The translations under genes were made by a program, and so were the position numbers. From Tethya wilhelma (lineage: Eukaryota; Porifera; Demospongiae; Tethyida; Tethyidae), in assembly GCA_964030475.1 (NCBI GenBank), contig CAXIPT010000009.1, forward strand, positions 4,640,433-4,704,432: a stretch of DNA of 64,000 bases, in the 5' to 3' direction. This document shows, piece by piece, positions 27,331-38,801 of this stretch (position 1 is the stretch's first letter; each line of letters starts with the position of its first letter). A model generated the notes under the pieces. That model had not been told where the DNA came from, searched no databases, and was given only the letters and a program-made list of their open reading frames with translations.

Positions 27331-28680
27331 AGGCAGGCCAGAAGTAGCTAAACTCCCAAGTGAAAAAATCTTGTATGATCTTCCAAGATACACCAAGGTG
27401 CATGGCTAGAAATTAATTAGCTTTCAGGAATTCACTACTTAAAAGCTATAATATTCAATATTCAATTTGCTACTATATCTACATGATCTACACCATTTCC
27501 ATGTATTATGACATGCATTTATGAATAAATTACGTTAAAAAGCTAGAAAATCGAAAATTTTCGCTATTTTGTACCTCCCGCCGTTAGGCCAGTATTGGAG
27601 TTCAGAGTTCAGACTTACCGTATTTCGATGCTCCTACTCTTGCTCTACAAGAATCTTCAGCGCAAAATTGCATAGAGTGTGTAATTTTGAAATTATGGAT
27701 AAATAGATAAAGGTGGTGCAAAGGTCAACGTATTACAACTACTCTGAACGGTTGCAAGATTGACATGATTTATTCAACCACCTGGCGTTAGGCTAAATTT
27801 CACACCGCTAAGAAACTATTTACATCTTTATGGTCCCAAAGAGTTGAACTTTCAAGATCTTCAGCGCAAAATTTGCTAAGGTTAGATAAAATGAAGCTAA
27901 ACACCACAGAATATTGATTTAGTATGGTAGCTAGTACAAACTGAAGTGAGCAGCTGCCACTTGTTTTTTCTACAACTCATTTGCATATTACCAACTATTT
28001 CTGCCCATGGCTAAAGCCTCAATGCAGAGGAGGTACAACAGTCAGCAATTGAATGCATGCTATATTTAGCAGCTATGCCATCCACTCATACATGATGCAA
28101 TTGAATGCTCATGAGGCAGCTTCTGTCACACAGTTAGGCTATCAAAGTGTCTAGCTGGACTACCAGTAAATAATCAGTACATGCAGCTTAGCTAGCTGGC
28201 CAAATTTATACATGCTAATACATTTGTATGCTTACAGTGCAGCAACAAAACAGCATCTGATTCTAAAAAATGCACACCAGATTAATAGGCGTGATCTCAA
28301 AGCTAAGCGCTCAAAAGAAGCACAAGAGCTTCAAATCCCAGTAACTACAGCATTTTGGAAGCAAAAAATATATATCTACAAGATCACTCAGATTTATGAA
28401 CATAATTATAAATTTGTCACTAGAGTTGCCTTTCTTGGTTTTGTCAAACAGACAGACAAAACGACTACCGTAATCCTCTGCACGTGCTACGCACGCGCTG
28501 AGGCTTAATTAGGTAACATCTTACAGCAATATCTTGTAAGATCTTACATGGATTTGAAACGTTGAACCTTCAAGATCTAATGACAATATTTTACAAAATA
28601 GTCATGCATGATCATACAAGATTTGAATAAAAAAGAATACAATGAAAAAAATTACAAGATAGATAGCAGCAGATATTGAG
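27331..28680. other. Non-coding repeat-derived DNA
   Basis: No protein recognised. Contains a fragment of the CGACTACCRTAA module with a GC-rich palindrome at 28453-28508 and, after it, several AAGATCTTAC words. Confidence 0.45.
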
Positions 28681-28682
28681 TA

Positions 28683-30411
28683 CAAGTGAAAAAAACATTG
28701 GAAATGTAGGAATGGCCAAATCGTAAAAAGAAAAGCAAGCAAGATGGAATGGCTATTTGAGTGTGTGCACAATCATTCCTGTGTGGGCTGCATGTAGTAC
28801 TCTCTTCCCATGTTGAGTCCCTCATGTTGCCCATAGGAATAATTCTTTACACACTCAAACAGCCATTCCATCTTGTTTGCTTTCTTTTTTACGATTTGGC
28901 CATTCCTATGTTTCATTAGATTTCCAATGTTTTTTTCACTTGGCTGTTCCCATTTTTTCATAATTCTACATCACAGTTGAGTTTGTGCGTATATGGTAGT
29001 TACTTGAACACTATCAGCATGGATATTATTATTATTGCTTATGTTATAATCGATGCTATCAGTATAAAAATCATGATGAAACATCGCTGGAGCTGTATCT
29101 TACTTGCTTTACTCATCTTCTCTGGGTAGTGAATTAAAAAATCAACCCAAATAAAACCACTTCTTACACCAAGTACAAATGTCATGGCCCAAATTTGATA
29201 ATTTATTACTAGTATTCAACCTTTCGTTTTCATGTTTTCAAAATTTGGTAATTGGATTATGAATATTTATTAAGTTATTGAACAATGAACAAAACACCTT
29301 AATTTATGAATAATTAATTAGGCAGTACGATAAATTAGTTGCTATGGCAACCAAATTCTCACAAAATATTCTAATTATGGTAAACTTTGTCGTATTAAAA
29401 TTATGAGAAAAAATATTGCACGGTTTGTGAGTTACGGCCGAGAAGGAGGTATCGGCAGGTGTGCATTATATGGAAAACCTTGAATAATTTTGAAGCGAAA
29501 AAGCGGGTCTGGTCATAATTTTAATTGAATGTTTATAATTGAAGTTAAAATTGTTTGACAAATTTTGGTTGCCATAGCAACAACTTTAACGGGCTGCCTA
29601 ATTAATTATTCATATTTTCACTAATTATGCAAATATGTAAATGTCACATGACCTGATTTTAATTTCAATTAATTATTCTTACTTTAACAAATATACGTGC
29701 AAGGTTTGAAGTCAATTGGTCATATTGTAGCAAAGTTATTAGAGTTCTGAATATTAATTAGTCTTCAGTTAAGGCACATTTTTGACCCAGGCCTTAACTA
29801 CCCAGAGTTCTTATAATGACAACTATGTAACAAAGTAGTCTATTCACCTCCTAAATATTTAAGACTGAAAGGTAACTGGTTACAGAGACTTTAGCACAAC
29901 CAGAAATCTTCAGGTAAAACAGGCAGGGCAGCGATTATTCGGATTCCAAATAACGCACACTTGTCTAACTGGAAAAGGGTCGTCAACTTGATTTCCAAGG
30001 TAGCTAATGAATTATTAATGAGTATAGAAATGAATGGCTGCCATACGGAGAAGGCGCTTTTTGTCTTGTACGGCTAGAGAGACGAATAACTGATACAAAA
30101 AGCATTTGAAGACAAAGAAAACTAGTTTATTCGTTCAAGAATCAGCTTCTGAAAGCGAGCTGTCTTTGAGAAAAGTCGTTTCAAGATAGAAGAAGATGGA
30201 GAAGATGGAGAAAATTGGAGGTTTATCATACTTCAGTTTGTTACTTTAGCGATGGTTTTAGGCTATGTTTTTATGCTCAATAGAAAGAGAAAAGGCTAAA
30301 TAGTAGCCTTAAGAAGCCTTTTAGTGCAGAGTTATTCGCGTAAATATTTGTATTGCGCTAATGGGCCATCCGTGCCATTCCTATGTACCCAGTACTATTG
30401 TACTGGGAATA
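28683..30411 (-). mobile_element. R3 element copy D, interrupted by a MITE
   Basis: Reverse orientation: R3 start at 30411 (TATTCCCAGTAC complement), middle module to 29941, linker 29810-29940 and 28950-29120 that matches 38180-38510, foldback 28942-28683. A 687-bp MITE (29121-29807) splits the linker. Comparison with copy C gives the uninterrupted site. Confidence 0.8.
29121..29807. mobile_element. MITE of the GCCTGGGTCA family inserted in R3 copy D
   Basis: Ends are inverted (TCTGGGTAGT left, ACTACCCAGA right), with TTC on both sides as a possible 3-bp target duplication. The interior has the same ATTAGGC / GTTGCTATGGCAACCAAA inverted arms as 18415-19107. The uninterrupted site is at about 38311-38325. 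Non-coding. Confidence 0.8.
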
Positions 30412-31237
30412 CACATATGTAGCAGTTTGTGTGTTTGGCTACTGAGTACTTGGCATCAAGGCAATCCGGAAGTGATAGACATACACATGTACAAATCATT
30501 GAAACAGAACAAGTTGGTTGGACACATTATACACTTGCTTTACCTTTATAGCATATGCTAAGCTTACACTGTAGTGAAAATTAACCAGCTTGCCACAGCT
30601 AGGAGGTGATGCTCAATCAGTACGCATTTCAAAATGTATACTGAAAGTCACTATCATGCAACATCAGAACTTACCAATTTAACAAGCTAGTTCTTCCAAT
30701 TGAGTTGAATATTCTGCTGCTTGTTTTCAGCTTCAAGGTGAGGCAGGATGGTTAACTGCTATACAACAAAATTTGTAAAAACACTGCGATATGTCTGTAA
30801 CTTGTTATTCTTACTTTAAACTGGTGAATCTCCTTTCAAAAAAGCTGTATTTAAGCACAAAATATCCATGCAGATTTCTTCTTAGCAGCTTTTTAAAATT
30901 TTTTGGATGATACAATACCTTTTGGTTTTGGAAGATGTAATACCACTAATTTTTGGATGATGTAATACCCTGGCAGTGTATTCTACATAGAAAAAAATTA
31001 TTCATGCAGTTTGCTTACCAAAATCTGTCAATGCACATGTTCTAATCTACCTAATGATGCAAAATAAGTACTAGTTATACTCCACTAAGCTAAAAGTCAG
31101 CCAAATGACATAATCAAGGATCAAAAAAGCTTGAATTGCTAGTTGATCTTTTTTGAAGTTCTAGGTGGCTAAATTATTGCCAGTGATGCCTATATAGATT
31201 ACTTTGTTCTGTTTAGCCTGATCTGGCTCCTTTAAGA
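30412..31237. other. No gene recognised
   Basis: AT-rich sequence with a short direct repeat (TTTTTGGATGATACAATACC and TTTTTGGATGATGTAATACC near 30900-30970). No coding or terminal structure recognised. Confidence 0.5.
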
Positions 31238-31239
31238 TA

Positions 31240-31485
31240 GTGACACTCTTATTTTTTTCTTGTCATAATCTTGCCAAGAATTTGCAAGATTCGCAAGAAT
31301 TTGCAAGATTATTATGCTTGGTATAATCTTTGAAATCTTTTTTTCAACAAGCATAAAAATCTTGCTAATTCTTGGCAAGATTAATTATGACAATAAAAAA
31401 CAAGAATGTCAGTCCACCTTGTGTTGCATGAAAAATCTTACAAATTCTTGGCAAGATTATGACAAGAAAAAAATAAGAGTTTCAC
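31240..31485. mobile_element. 246-bp MITE with TA target duplication
   Basis: Terminal inverted repeats of about 45 bp: GTGACACTCTTATTTTTTTC at the left and its complement (one mismatch, GTGAAACTC) at the right, flanked by TA (31238-31239, 31486-31487). The interior repeats TCTTGCCAAGAATTTGCAAG in both orientations. A separate 38-bp perfect hairpin follows at about 31531-31568. Confidence 0.88.
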
Positions 31486-31530
31486 TACCTTGTGTTTAAG
31501 GAGCCAACAGGGTAAACAGAACAAAGTAAT

Positions 31531-31568
31531 CTTACTAAGATCTTGTTTACAAGATCTTAGTAAGATAT
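31531..31568. other. Perfect hairpin
   Basis: ATCTTACTAAGATCTTG and CAAGATCTTAGTAAGAT around TTTA: 17-base arms, perfectly complementary. Probably the remains of a foldback element. Confidence 0.8.
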
Positions 31569-32054
31569 TACACCAGGGCTGTTGCAGAGCTAGGAGAGCT
31601 ACTATCCCGCTCACAGTTTGAGATTGCAAGGATCAACAAGATGTTAGATCAGGCACACTTCGAGGCAAGGAATGCTCGGGAAGAGGCAGAGCTTGGTCAG
31701 CAGGAGATCCAGAGATTAGCTCAGCACGTTGGTACAAAGAATGAGCTGGAGTTGTATGAAGGATCGGGAGATACTCAGAATTGAACATGCAGAACAGTTG
31801 AAACAAGAGAAGAGACAGTGGGAAAAGGAGCGTGAAAGAGCAGATGGCTTGATCGGTGAGCTCAAGGCACGATTTGAGATAGAGAGATCGCAAGGGTTGA
31901 ACATCTTGAATCTGGAAGGTGCCAGCTGTTACAAATCGACAAATGCCTGACTACCCTGCCAGTGGAAACCCTCATGCTCCTGTATTCCAAACAAACCAAT
32001 ATTATCCAGAGTAACCCTTCTCAATATTCAGAAATGATTAAAGTTGAGTTATGA
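31569..32054 (+). pseudogene. Frameshifted coiled-coil protein fragment
   Basis: Coding-like sequence in three frames in order: SQFEIARINKMLDQAHFEAR...EEAELGQQEIQRLAQHV, then MKDREILRIEHAEQLKQEKR...RADGLIGELKARFEIE, then RVEHLESGRCQLLQIDKC... to YSEMIKVEL and stop. Composition is that of a long charged coiled coil. Two frameshifts break it. The parent protein was not recognised. Confidence 0.55.
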
Positions 32055-32766
32055 GCAACATGGCAAGCCAAGTGCTAGTGCAACCACGGCCTAAGACCCT
32101 GGTTGTTATTTGCCTTATAAGCAGTTCTAAGAGCTTTTGAGCAAGTTTGAAGGCTTGACTTTGTTTTGCTAGAATTTATGGTGATAAACATTTTGTATTG
32201 TGTCACTGGGGCAGTTTTAGTATACGTACCATACGTATGACAAGCACAAGGAGCATAAGAAAAACAGGAATGGCAAAATCATGAAAAAGTAGATAGGAAT
32301 GGTGGTCAGATACTGGGTACCACATTCAAATGTACTAGCTCTATTGCACTTTTGTCAAGAGAAATGTCACAAAATGTAACGGATTTTATTTTTACATGGT
32401 AACAAAACAACGCAACAGTTCCTTTAATATTGGAGAGACGAATAATCGATGCCAAAAGCGGTTAAAAAAACAGAAATCACTCAGTGTAGTTAGGCTGCCT
32501 TATTTAAGGATATTGTTGCTTGAATATTTTCGCAACATATTTGCTAGAACTTAATGTGTAATGATTAATTGGCCACTGATTGATAAGTGTAAGTATCATG
32601 TGACATTTAGGGGTGGAGCTAGAGGGTGGCCGCTTTGTAGCAAAAAGGAGGGATAGCAAGGGTGGTTATCAGAATGTCATATTTATGTTGTGTTTATCAC
32701 TAACATTGAATCTGCCTGGAAAAATGGTCCTCGATATATGATATCGAAAGAAATACACTATGTAAT

Positions 32767-32882
32767 AGTTATCTACTGGTTTTCAAGGATTTATGGCAGT
32801 AAATTGCCTGAGCCTGAGGGCGCAGCCCGAAGGCAAAGGCTGTTTACGTAGCCATAAATCCTTGGAAACCAGTAGATAAGTA
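32767..32882. repeat. Long hairpin upstream of the recombinase pseudogene
   Basis: TTATCTACTGGTTTTCAAGG...ATTTATGGC pairs with GCCATAAATCCTTGGAAACC...AGTAGATAA: about 29-base arms with one mismatch, loop about 55 bases. Confidence 0.82.
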
Positions 32883-32898
32883 ATATATCTCTTACGCT

Positions 32899-32948
32899 AT
32901 TGGTTACATTATACTCAAACCTGATTGGCTGTCACTAGACTATAAAAG
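32899..32948 (+). promoter_or_regulatory. Core promoter: inverted CCAAT boxes and TATA box
   Basis: ATTGG at 32899-32903 and 32924-32928 (CCAAT on the other strand) and TATAAAAG at 32941-32948, 26 bases before the ATG at 32974. The spacing is what a Pol II promoter would show, so this recombinase copy probably kept its native promoter. Activity is inference. Confidence 0.55.
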
Positions 32949-32973
32949 TCAGCGGTAACGACAAAAGTAAAGA

Positions 32974-34230
32974 ATGACTAATAAAGAAACTGCTTGCGCT
33001 TTTGATTCTACCTGTCTTGGCATGTGCGAGTGGACAAACTGTCCAGGAGCAAATATTGAACTCCGCCCCGAACTCCTCCCTTCAACCTACTCTCAACCAC
33101 ATCCAAAAATTGGAAAAAGCAGCAAAAACCTCCAGCCACTTCTTCCAATTTCAACTAATAGTCAGCGCTTTCATTTCGAGACAGACGAAAAACTGACTAA
33201 ACTTGCTAAAGGCTATACACTTCAAGGGCTACCAAGTGGGCTTTCAATGTATTCAAAGAATGGAGTGAAGCTAGGAACCAACACCACACCGAAAGTCCTG
33301 TTCCTGCCAGTTTATTGCTGAGCTCTGACCCTGCATTGCTGAACACTCATCTTTCAAGATTTGCTGTCGAAGCTAGAAAAGAAAATGGTGAATTCTATCC
33401 ACCGTTCTTCCATTCAACAACTTCTTTGTGGCTTGCTCAGGTATATGAGAAAAAACAATCCTGAATGTCCTAACTTTCTCAACAAACAAGACCCTCGTTT
33501 CCGCCCACTTCAAAGTACGCTAGATTCTCTATACCACAAACTTCACTCTGATGGCATCGGTATACAGACAAAGCATACAGAAATTTTGACTAGAGAAGAT
33601 GAACAATAGCTATGGGATAGTGGTGTGATGAGCCTATCTACACTGAGAATGCTGCTTTTTATGTGGTAGGCAAAATGTTTAGCCTACGTGGAGGATCAGA
33701 GCACAGGAACCTCAAATGCTCACAGTTACAACAACTTCATGATCCAGATCAGTATGTGTACTATGAAAACGTTTCCAAGACGTGTGATGGCTCTTTCGAG
33801 AAACTCCGAGCAAAAAGCAAGATTGTTCCAGTGTTTGCCTGTCCTGAATTAGGAGAGCGGTGTCCAGTTAACATTCTCGACACATTTTTGAGTAAACTTC
33901 CAGCCAAAGCACTTGAAAAAGACTTGTTTTATGTTCGACCAATATCTGAAGTACCTACGGACAATTCATCACCGTGGTATTGTGCTGTTCCAGTAGGAAA
34001 GGACTCTCTCCACAAGAAACTTAAGTTCATGTGTCAATAAGCTGGAGTCAAGGGAGACAAGACAAATCATAGCTTAAGAGCTTCTAGTGCCACTCAAATG
34101 TATGACAGTGGTGTTCCAGAGAAATTAATCCAGGAACGAACTGGGCATTGATCTCTTGAAGCTTTACGCATGTATGAGCGCACTAACCAACAGCAACACC
34201 AAGCAGTGTCAGCTATTCTCTCAGCTCCTT
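32974..34230 (+). pseudogene. Decayed Crypton-like tyrosine recombinase (KIAA1958/DUF3504 type)
   Basis: Frames in order: MTNKETACAFD...; WAFNVFKEWSEARNQHH and NTHLSRFAVEARKENGEFYP; SSIQQLLCGLLRYMRKNNPE, then LDSLYHKLHSDGIGIQTKH; then VVGKMFSLRGGSEHRNLK, which carries the first catalytic Arg region; finally HSLRASSATQMYDSGVPEK, LIQERTGH and LRMYERT, which match the HxxR...H/W...Y end of tyrosine recombinases. Several frameshifts and in-frame stops (for example at 33607 and 34038) kill it. Cryptons insert by tyrosine recombination and leave no inverted repeats, and none were found. TATA box upstream. Confidence 0.85.
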
Positions 34231-34234
34231 CCAT

Positions 34235-34506
34235 CACTTCCAGTAGCTCTTCAACAACACAATTCCAAGCTGCACGCATGAAGTATTCAAAACATGTATC
34301 GATGAACAAACATCAAACAGCTGAAGTTTCTCTTCCATCATGCTTATCGTTTCAAAATCTACATGGTTGTACACTCCCACTAGTACTAATAATCTCTCAT
34401 TTAATGAAGAAGCAAACGTTGATATTGATATTGATAAATTATTTGCTGAAATCACTGAAAACTATTGGATATAACTATATCATGTACAGTTTTGCATATA
34501 ACTCAG

Positions 34507-34537
<31 letters not shown>

Positions 34538-36790
34538 TGTATTTAAGTATGAATGGCATTGTATTTCATAAAAAAAAGTATTTTGTATTCCAGTGAAAAA
34601 AAAGTTATGTTTAGCAGTTTAGTAAGCTGTTATAATGAAGGAACAATATTCAGCAAAATTTGACAATCCTTCATTCTCATTGGCTAAAACCATTGCCTGA
34701 GGGAAGTATGATATGAGCCATATCATCCTTTTGCCCTCTAGGAAGTATGATATGGCTCATATCACCTTGAAATAACCTAGGAAACAAGGCTAAATAGGAG
34801 ATATTTTCTATATATTGCACACCTAATTATATATGCGTATTGATAATTTCTCACTAACTAACAATGGGTACCCTTTTTCCGGGCAGATCCAATATCTTGT
34901 GGTTAAACACTACTGGAAAAGTGAAAAATTACCCGCACTAATGAGCATTGCTATCCCTCATTTTCAAAACTATGATCTAGCCCCGCCCACAAACATCAGT
35001 TGACTTTCATTTTCAAAAATTTTTTAGAACACCATAAATATACGATGAACACCAAGTTTGGTATTCTAATTCCATACAATACTTATAGTTAAAAACACGA
35101 AGCGGTTGACTTAATTCGGTCCTTAATTTTCCACATTGAGCCAGCCTCAACTACACTGAGCAACTTTATTCATTCAAGAATCAGCTTCTAAACGGCACAA
35201 GATAGAAAAAGATGAAAATTGGAGGTTTTGTCATTTCAGTGTGGTACTCTAGTAATGGTCGTAGGCCATGTTGTTAAAAGTAGACTAGTGTGAATATTTA
35301 CAGAATCCATGGCTCAGACCACAAAGTGGTTTCCAGTTTTATCAAGAATGCGAGGTCAACTACCCAGGTGTATAGTATGCCCCCATGCAGACCACCCTAA
35401 TATGGCAAGTTCCTTTGCTGCCCCGCCTGTTGGCGCGCCAGACCATTTCAATTGAGCTTCCACCAGCCCTGATTATCATAATTATAATATGTGAAATATG
35501 AAAATAACGGATCCAAGCGGTGAGATGGAAAATAATCAACCTCGACAGTGGCTGGTTAAAAGACTTGTATCCTACATGGGGATTAGTTTCATTGTGGCAA
35601 ACCAGTCTGCCTTCCTTTACCAAGAAAAATAGTACTGGAACGGCATGATTGTGTCGGAAGTGCAAGTGGAATCTGAGATGCCTAATCATGTATGCGGAAA
35701 TTTGATGGTTTGCTCTGCTGAATGTAAATAGAAATATTAATTGACAATTTGTGTATGCATATATGTAGCACATTCCAAATTGCTATGGTGGCCAAAATTT
35801 TGGCCATTATAATGTGAAATATGGCCCAATAATTAATATTCCTGGCCATATGGTATGTCATCAACCCCATCCCAGATGTTTGTAGGTAAATCAAAGGGGT
35901 TAGTGTTGGTTACAAGCCTCGACACAAACAAGGTATAACTGCATGCTATTTTAGATCATGATCGGTATGTGTGTGCACACATACAGAATAGCTTGAGAGA
36001 ATTACTTACTGCACTTTATTTAGATTGGGAATTTTTGTCATCCAGAAAGTTTATTTTTTCACCAATTATTGATGATTACCATGCACATGTAACAATCGTT
36101 TCATGTGTTTAACCCATGCTCTTAGTGGCAAAACTTAGTTTTTAAACCATTATGTTTGTGTATATATGTGTGTGTGTGTGTGTGTGTATAAGTTGATTAA
36201 CCGTGCTCTATACATATTTTTGTATTCAAGTGAAAGTGAACTTACAGGCATGAATGAACTGCATCCATGTTTATTGCTAACAATATGAAAAACTTGTGAT
36301 TTTGATTGCATATTTATTTCAAGTATCTGAAGAAGAGCAAATTATTTCTCTAGTCATGACCAACAACTTCAGGCTCACCCACTGTACAGCAGCCATCTCC
36401 CCTCACTACCATGAAGCATCAGCAGCCATCTCCCCTCACCACAGTAGCAGCAGCCATCTCACCTCACCACCATGCAGCAGCCATCTCCTCTTACTGTGCA
36501 ACAGCAGCCGCCACATCCCCTGATGATGAAGCACCCTTCTCACCTTCCAAATCCCCAGCAACAACTTGCTGACATAGATGCAGATCAAGCATACATTTTT
36601 TCTGATAAAATTTTGGAATGACCTAGAGTGATCAAGTTGACAGTCTCTACTAGACAACTCAGTACCAGGTGAACCAATGCTGTTGAATTGTACATGCTAG
36701 TGGAAACGAGTAAGCTAAACAGTCTGTTATAGAGCCATCAGTTTCATTTCAAAAACCAAGTTCAAACACCTGACAAGTTTCAGCCGGTTG
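34235..36790. other. Mostly non-coding repeat remnants
   Basis: Holds a (GTAT)n tract at about 34506-34541, a palindrome around GATATGAGCCATATC near 34710-34770, a diverged R3 fragment at about 35160-35310 (minus), a (TG)n tract near 36165-36188 and a CAGCAGCCATCTCCCCTCAC tandem repeat at 36397-36490. The last could encode a Gln/Pro-rich peptide but no gene is supported. Confidence 0.5.
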
Positions 36791-36792
36791 AG

Positions 36793-37255
36793 TATTCCCA
36801 GTACGGTAGTACTGGGTACATAGGAATGGCACAGATGGCCCATTGGCGCAATACAAATATTCACCCAAATAACTCTTCAAAAACTGAGCATTTGGCACTA
36901 AAAGGCTTCTTAAGCTACTATTTAGCTCTTTCTCTTTCTAATGAGTCCTAAAACATGGCCTGAAACCATTGCTAAAGTACCAAACTAAAATATGCCAAAC
37001 CTCCATTTTCTTCTCATTCTTGGCTCAACTTTTCTCAGAGACCATTCACTTTTAGAAGCTGATTCTTGAACAAACAAACTTAGTTTCTTCGGGGACAGTT
37101 GCTCTTGCCATCAGTTTTTGTGTCTCTCATTGAGTTGCTAGATACAAGGCGAAAAGCGCCTTCTCCATATGACGGCCATTAATTTCTAAATCATGCATTT
37201 ATTCACTAGCTAGCCTAACGACCCTTTCCATATTCAATTGCGCGTTATTTGGAAT
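36793..37255 (+). mobile_element. R3 element, 5' part (copy B)
   Basis: Begins TATTCCCAGTACGGTAGTAC and ends at the GCGTTATTTGGAAT boundary; lacks the foldback half. More diverged from copies A and C than they are from each other. Confidence 0.75.
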
Positions 37256-37504
37256 CTATTGCAGCCTGCAGTGCCACAAGCTCTCTCAGAGTCTGTGTTC
37301 ATTTTCTTTAGTAGAGAAGTTATCTTTAGCTAACAAGACACAAATAATATGGACATAAATCACGTTCAAAAGGGAGATAGTTTGTTCTTGCTGGATGTCA
37401 GTCTATCTATAATGCGTTTGTTTTTGAATAAGAGTGGTTTCTCTTAATTGACAAAGACTTCATACAGTTGCTATGCAAATGTACGCATTTTATAAAGACA
37501 TTGT

Positions 37505-37652
37505 GTTTGCTTACAATATGAGCTAGGCGATTCCAGGCGGGGCAAGAAGGCTGAGCCACCTCTCGTCGAGAGACCTTCCTCATCCTTTTGGGACCTGGAC
37601 GAGCTGCGGCTTGCCAAGGAATCATTGTCATCAGCAAAATAGGAGTATGTAA
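37505..37652 (-). pseudogene. Inverted copy of the Ser/Arg-rich repeat exon
   Basis: On the minus strand an exon-like block (ADDNDSLASRSSSRSQKDEE, then GLSTRGGSAFLPRLESPSS) is followed by the same GTAAGCAAACACAATGT donor context as the plus-strand exons at 38802-39478. It lost the codons between KDE and GLS. It lies directly beside R3 copy C, opposite to the array on the other side. Confidence 0.7.
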
Positions 37653-37672
37653 GTATGCAATTTATAATGACA

Positions 37673-38785
37673 TATTCCCAGTACGGTAGTACTGGGTACA
37701 TAGGAATGGCACGGATGGCCCATTAGCACAATACAAATATTCACGCGAATAACTCTGCAAAAACTGAGTGCTTGGCACTAAAAGGCTTCTTAAGCTACTA
37801 TTTAGCTTTTTCTCTTTCTAATGAGCCCAAAAACATGGCCTAAAACCATCGCTGAAGTACCAAACTAAAGTATGCCAAACCTCCAATTTTCTCCTTCTGA
37901 TTCTTCTTCTTCTTCTATCTTGGCTCAACTTTTTTCACAGACCGCTCACTTTCAGAAGCTGATTCTTGAACGAATAGACTTGGTATCTTTGTCTTCACGT
38001 GCTTTTTGCATCGGTTATTTTCCTCTCTAGCCGAGTCTCTAGATACAAGACGAAAAGCGCCTTCTCCATATGGCAGCCATTCATTTCTATACTCATTAAT
38101 AATTCATTAGCTACTTTGGAAATCAAGTTGACGACCCTTTTCCAGTAAAACAAGTGTGCGTTATTTGGAATCCGAATATTCGCTGCTCTGATTCGCTGCC
38201 TGCCTGTTTTCTGGTTGTGCTGAAGTCTCTGTAACCAGTTACTGGTACCTTGCAGTCTTAAATATTTAGGGGGTGAATAGACTACTTTGCTACATAGTTG
38301 TTATTATAAGAAGATGAGCAAAGTAAGTAAATTTTGTCACAGTAAGATACAGCTCTCTCTCAGAGTCCAGCCTCCCGAGTCCTGAGATACTTCACTTTAC
38401 TGATAGCAAAGATTATAGCATAAGCTATAATATCCATGCTGATAGTGTACAAGTAGCTACCATATACACACAACTCAAATGTGATGTAGAATTATGAAAA
38501 AATGAGAACAAACAAGTGAAAACAACATTGGAAATGTAATGAGACATAGGAATGGCCAAATCGTAAAAAAGAAAGCAAACAAGATGGAATGGCTGTTTGA
38601 GTGTGTAAAGAAGTATTCCTATGGGCAACATGAGGGACCCAACATTGGAAGAGAGTACTACATGCAGCCCACACAGGAATGATTCTGCACACACTCAAAC
38701 AGCCATTCCATCTTGTTTGCTTTCTTTTTTACGATTTGGCCATTCCTATGTCTCATTACATTTCCAATGTTTTTTTCACTTGTTT
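37673..38785 (+). mobile_element. R3 element, full-length copy C
   Basis: Structure as copy A: palindromic TATTCCCAGTAC start, GTGCGTTATTTGGAATCC boundary near 38175, linker, foldback 38511-38785. Its linker is uninterrupted and gives the empty site for the MITE in copy D. It separates an inverted exon copy (37505-37652) from the exon array (38802 on). Confidence 0.82.
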
Positions 38786-38801
38786 ACATACTCTTATTCA
38801 G

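Noticed and set aside
34500..34545. (GTAT)n tract as a possible satellite or CRISPR-like repeat
   Set aside because: A simple microsatellite without spacers.
36296..36657. Possible Gln/Pro- or Ser/His-rich exon
   Set aside because: All readings come from a CAGCAGCCATCTCCCCTCAC tandem repeat and none has a convincing gene context.
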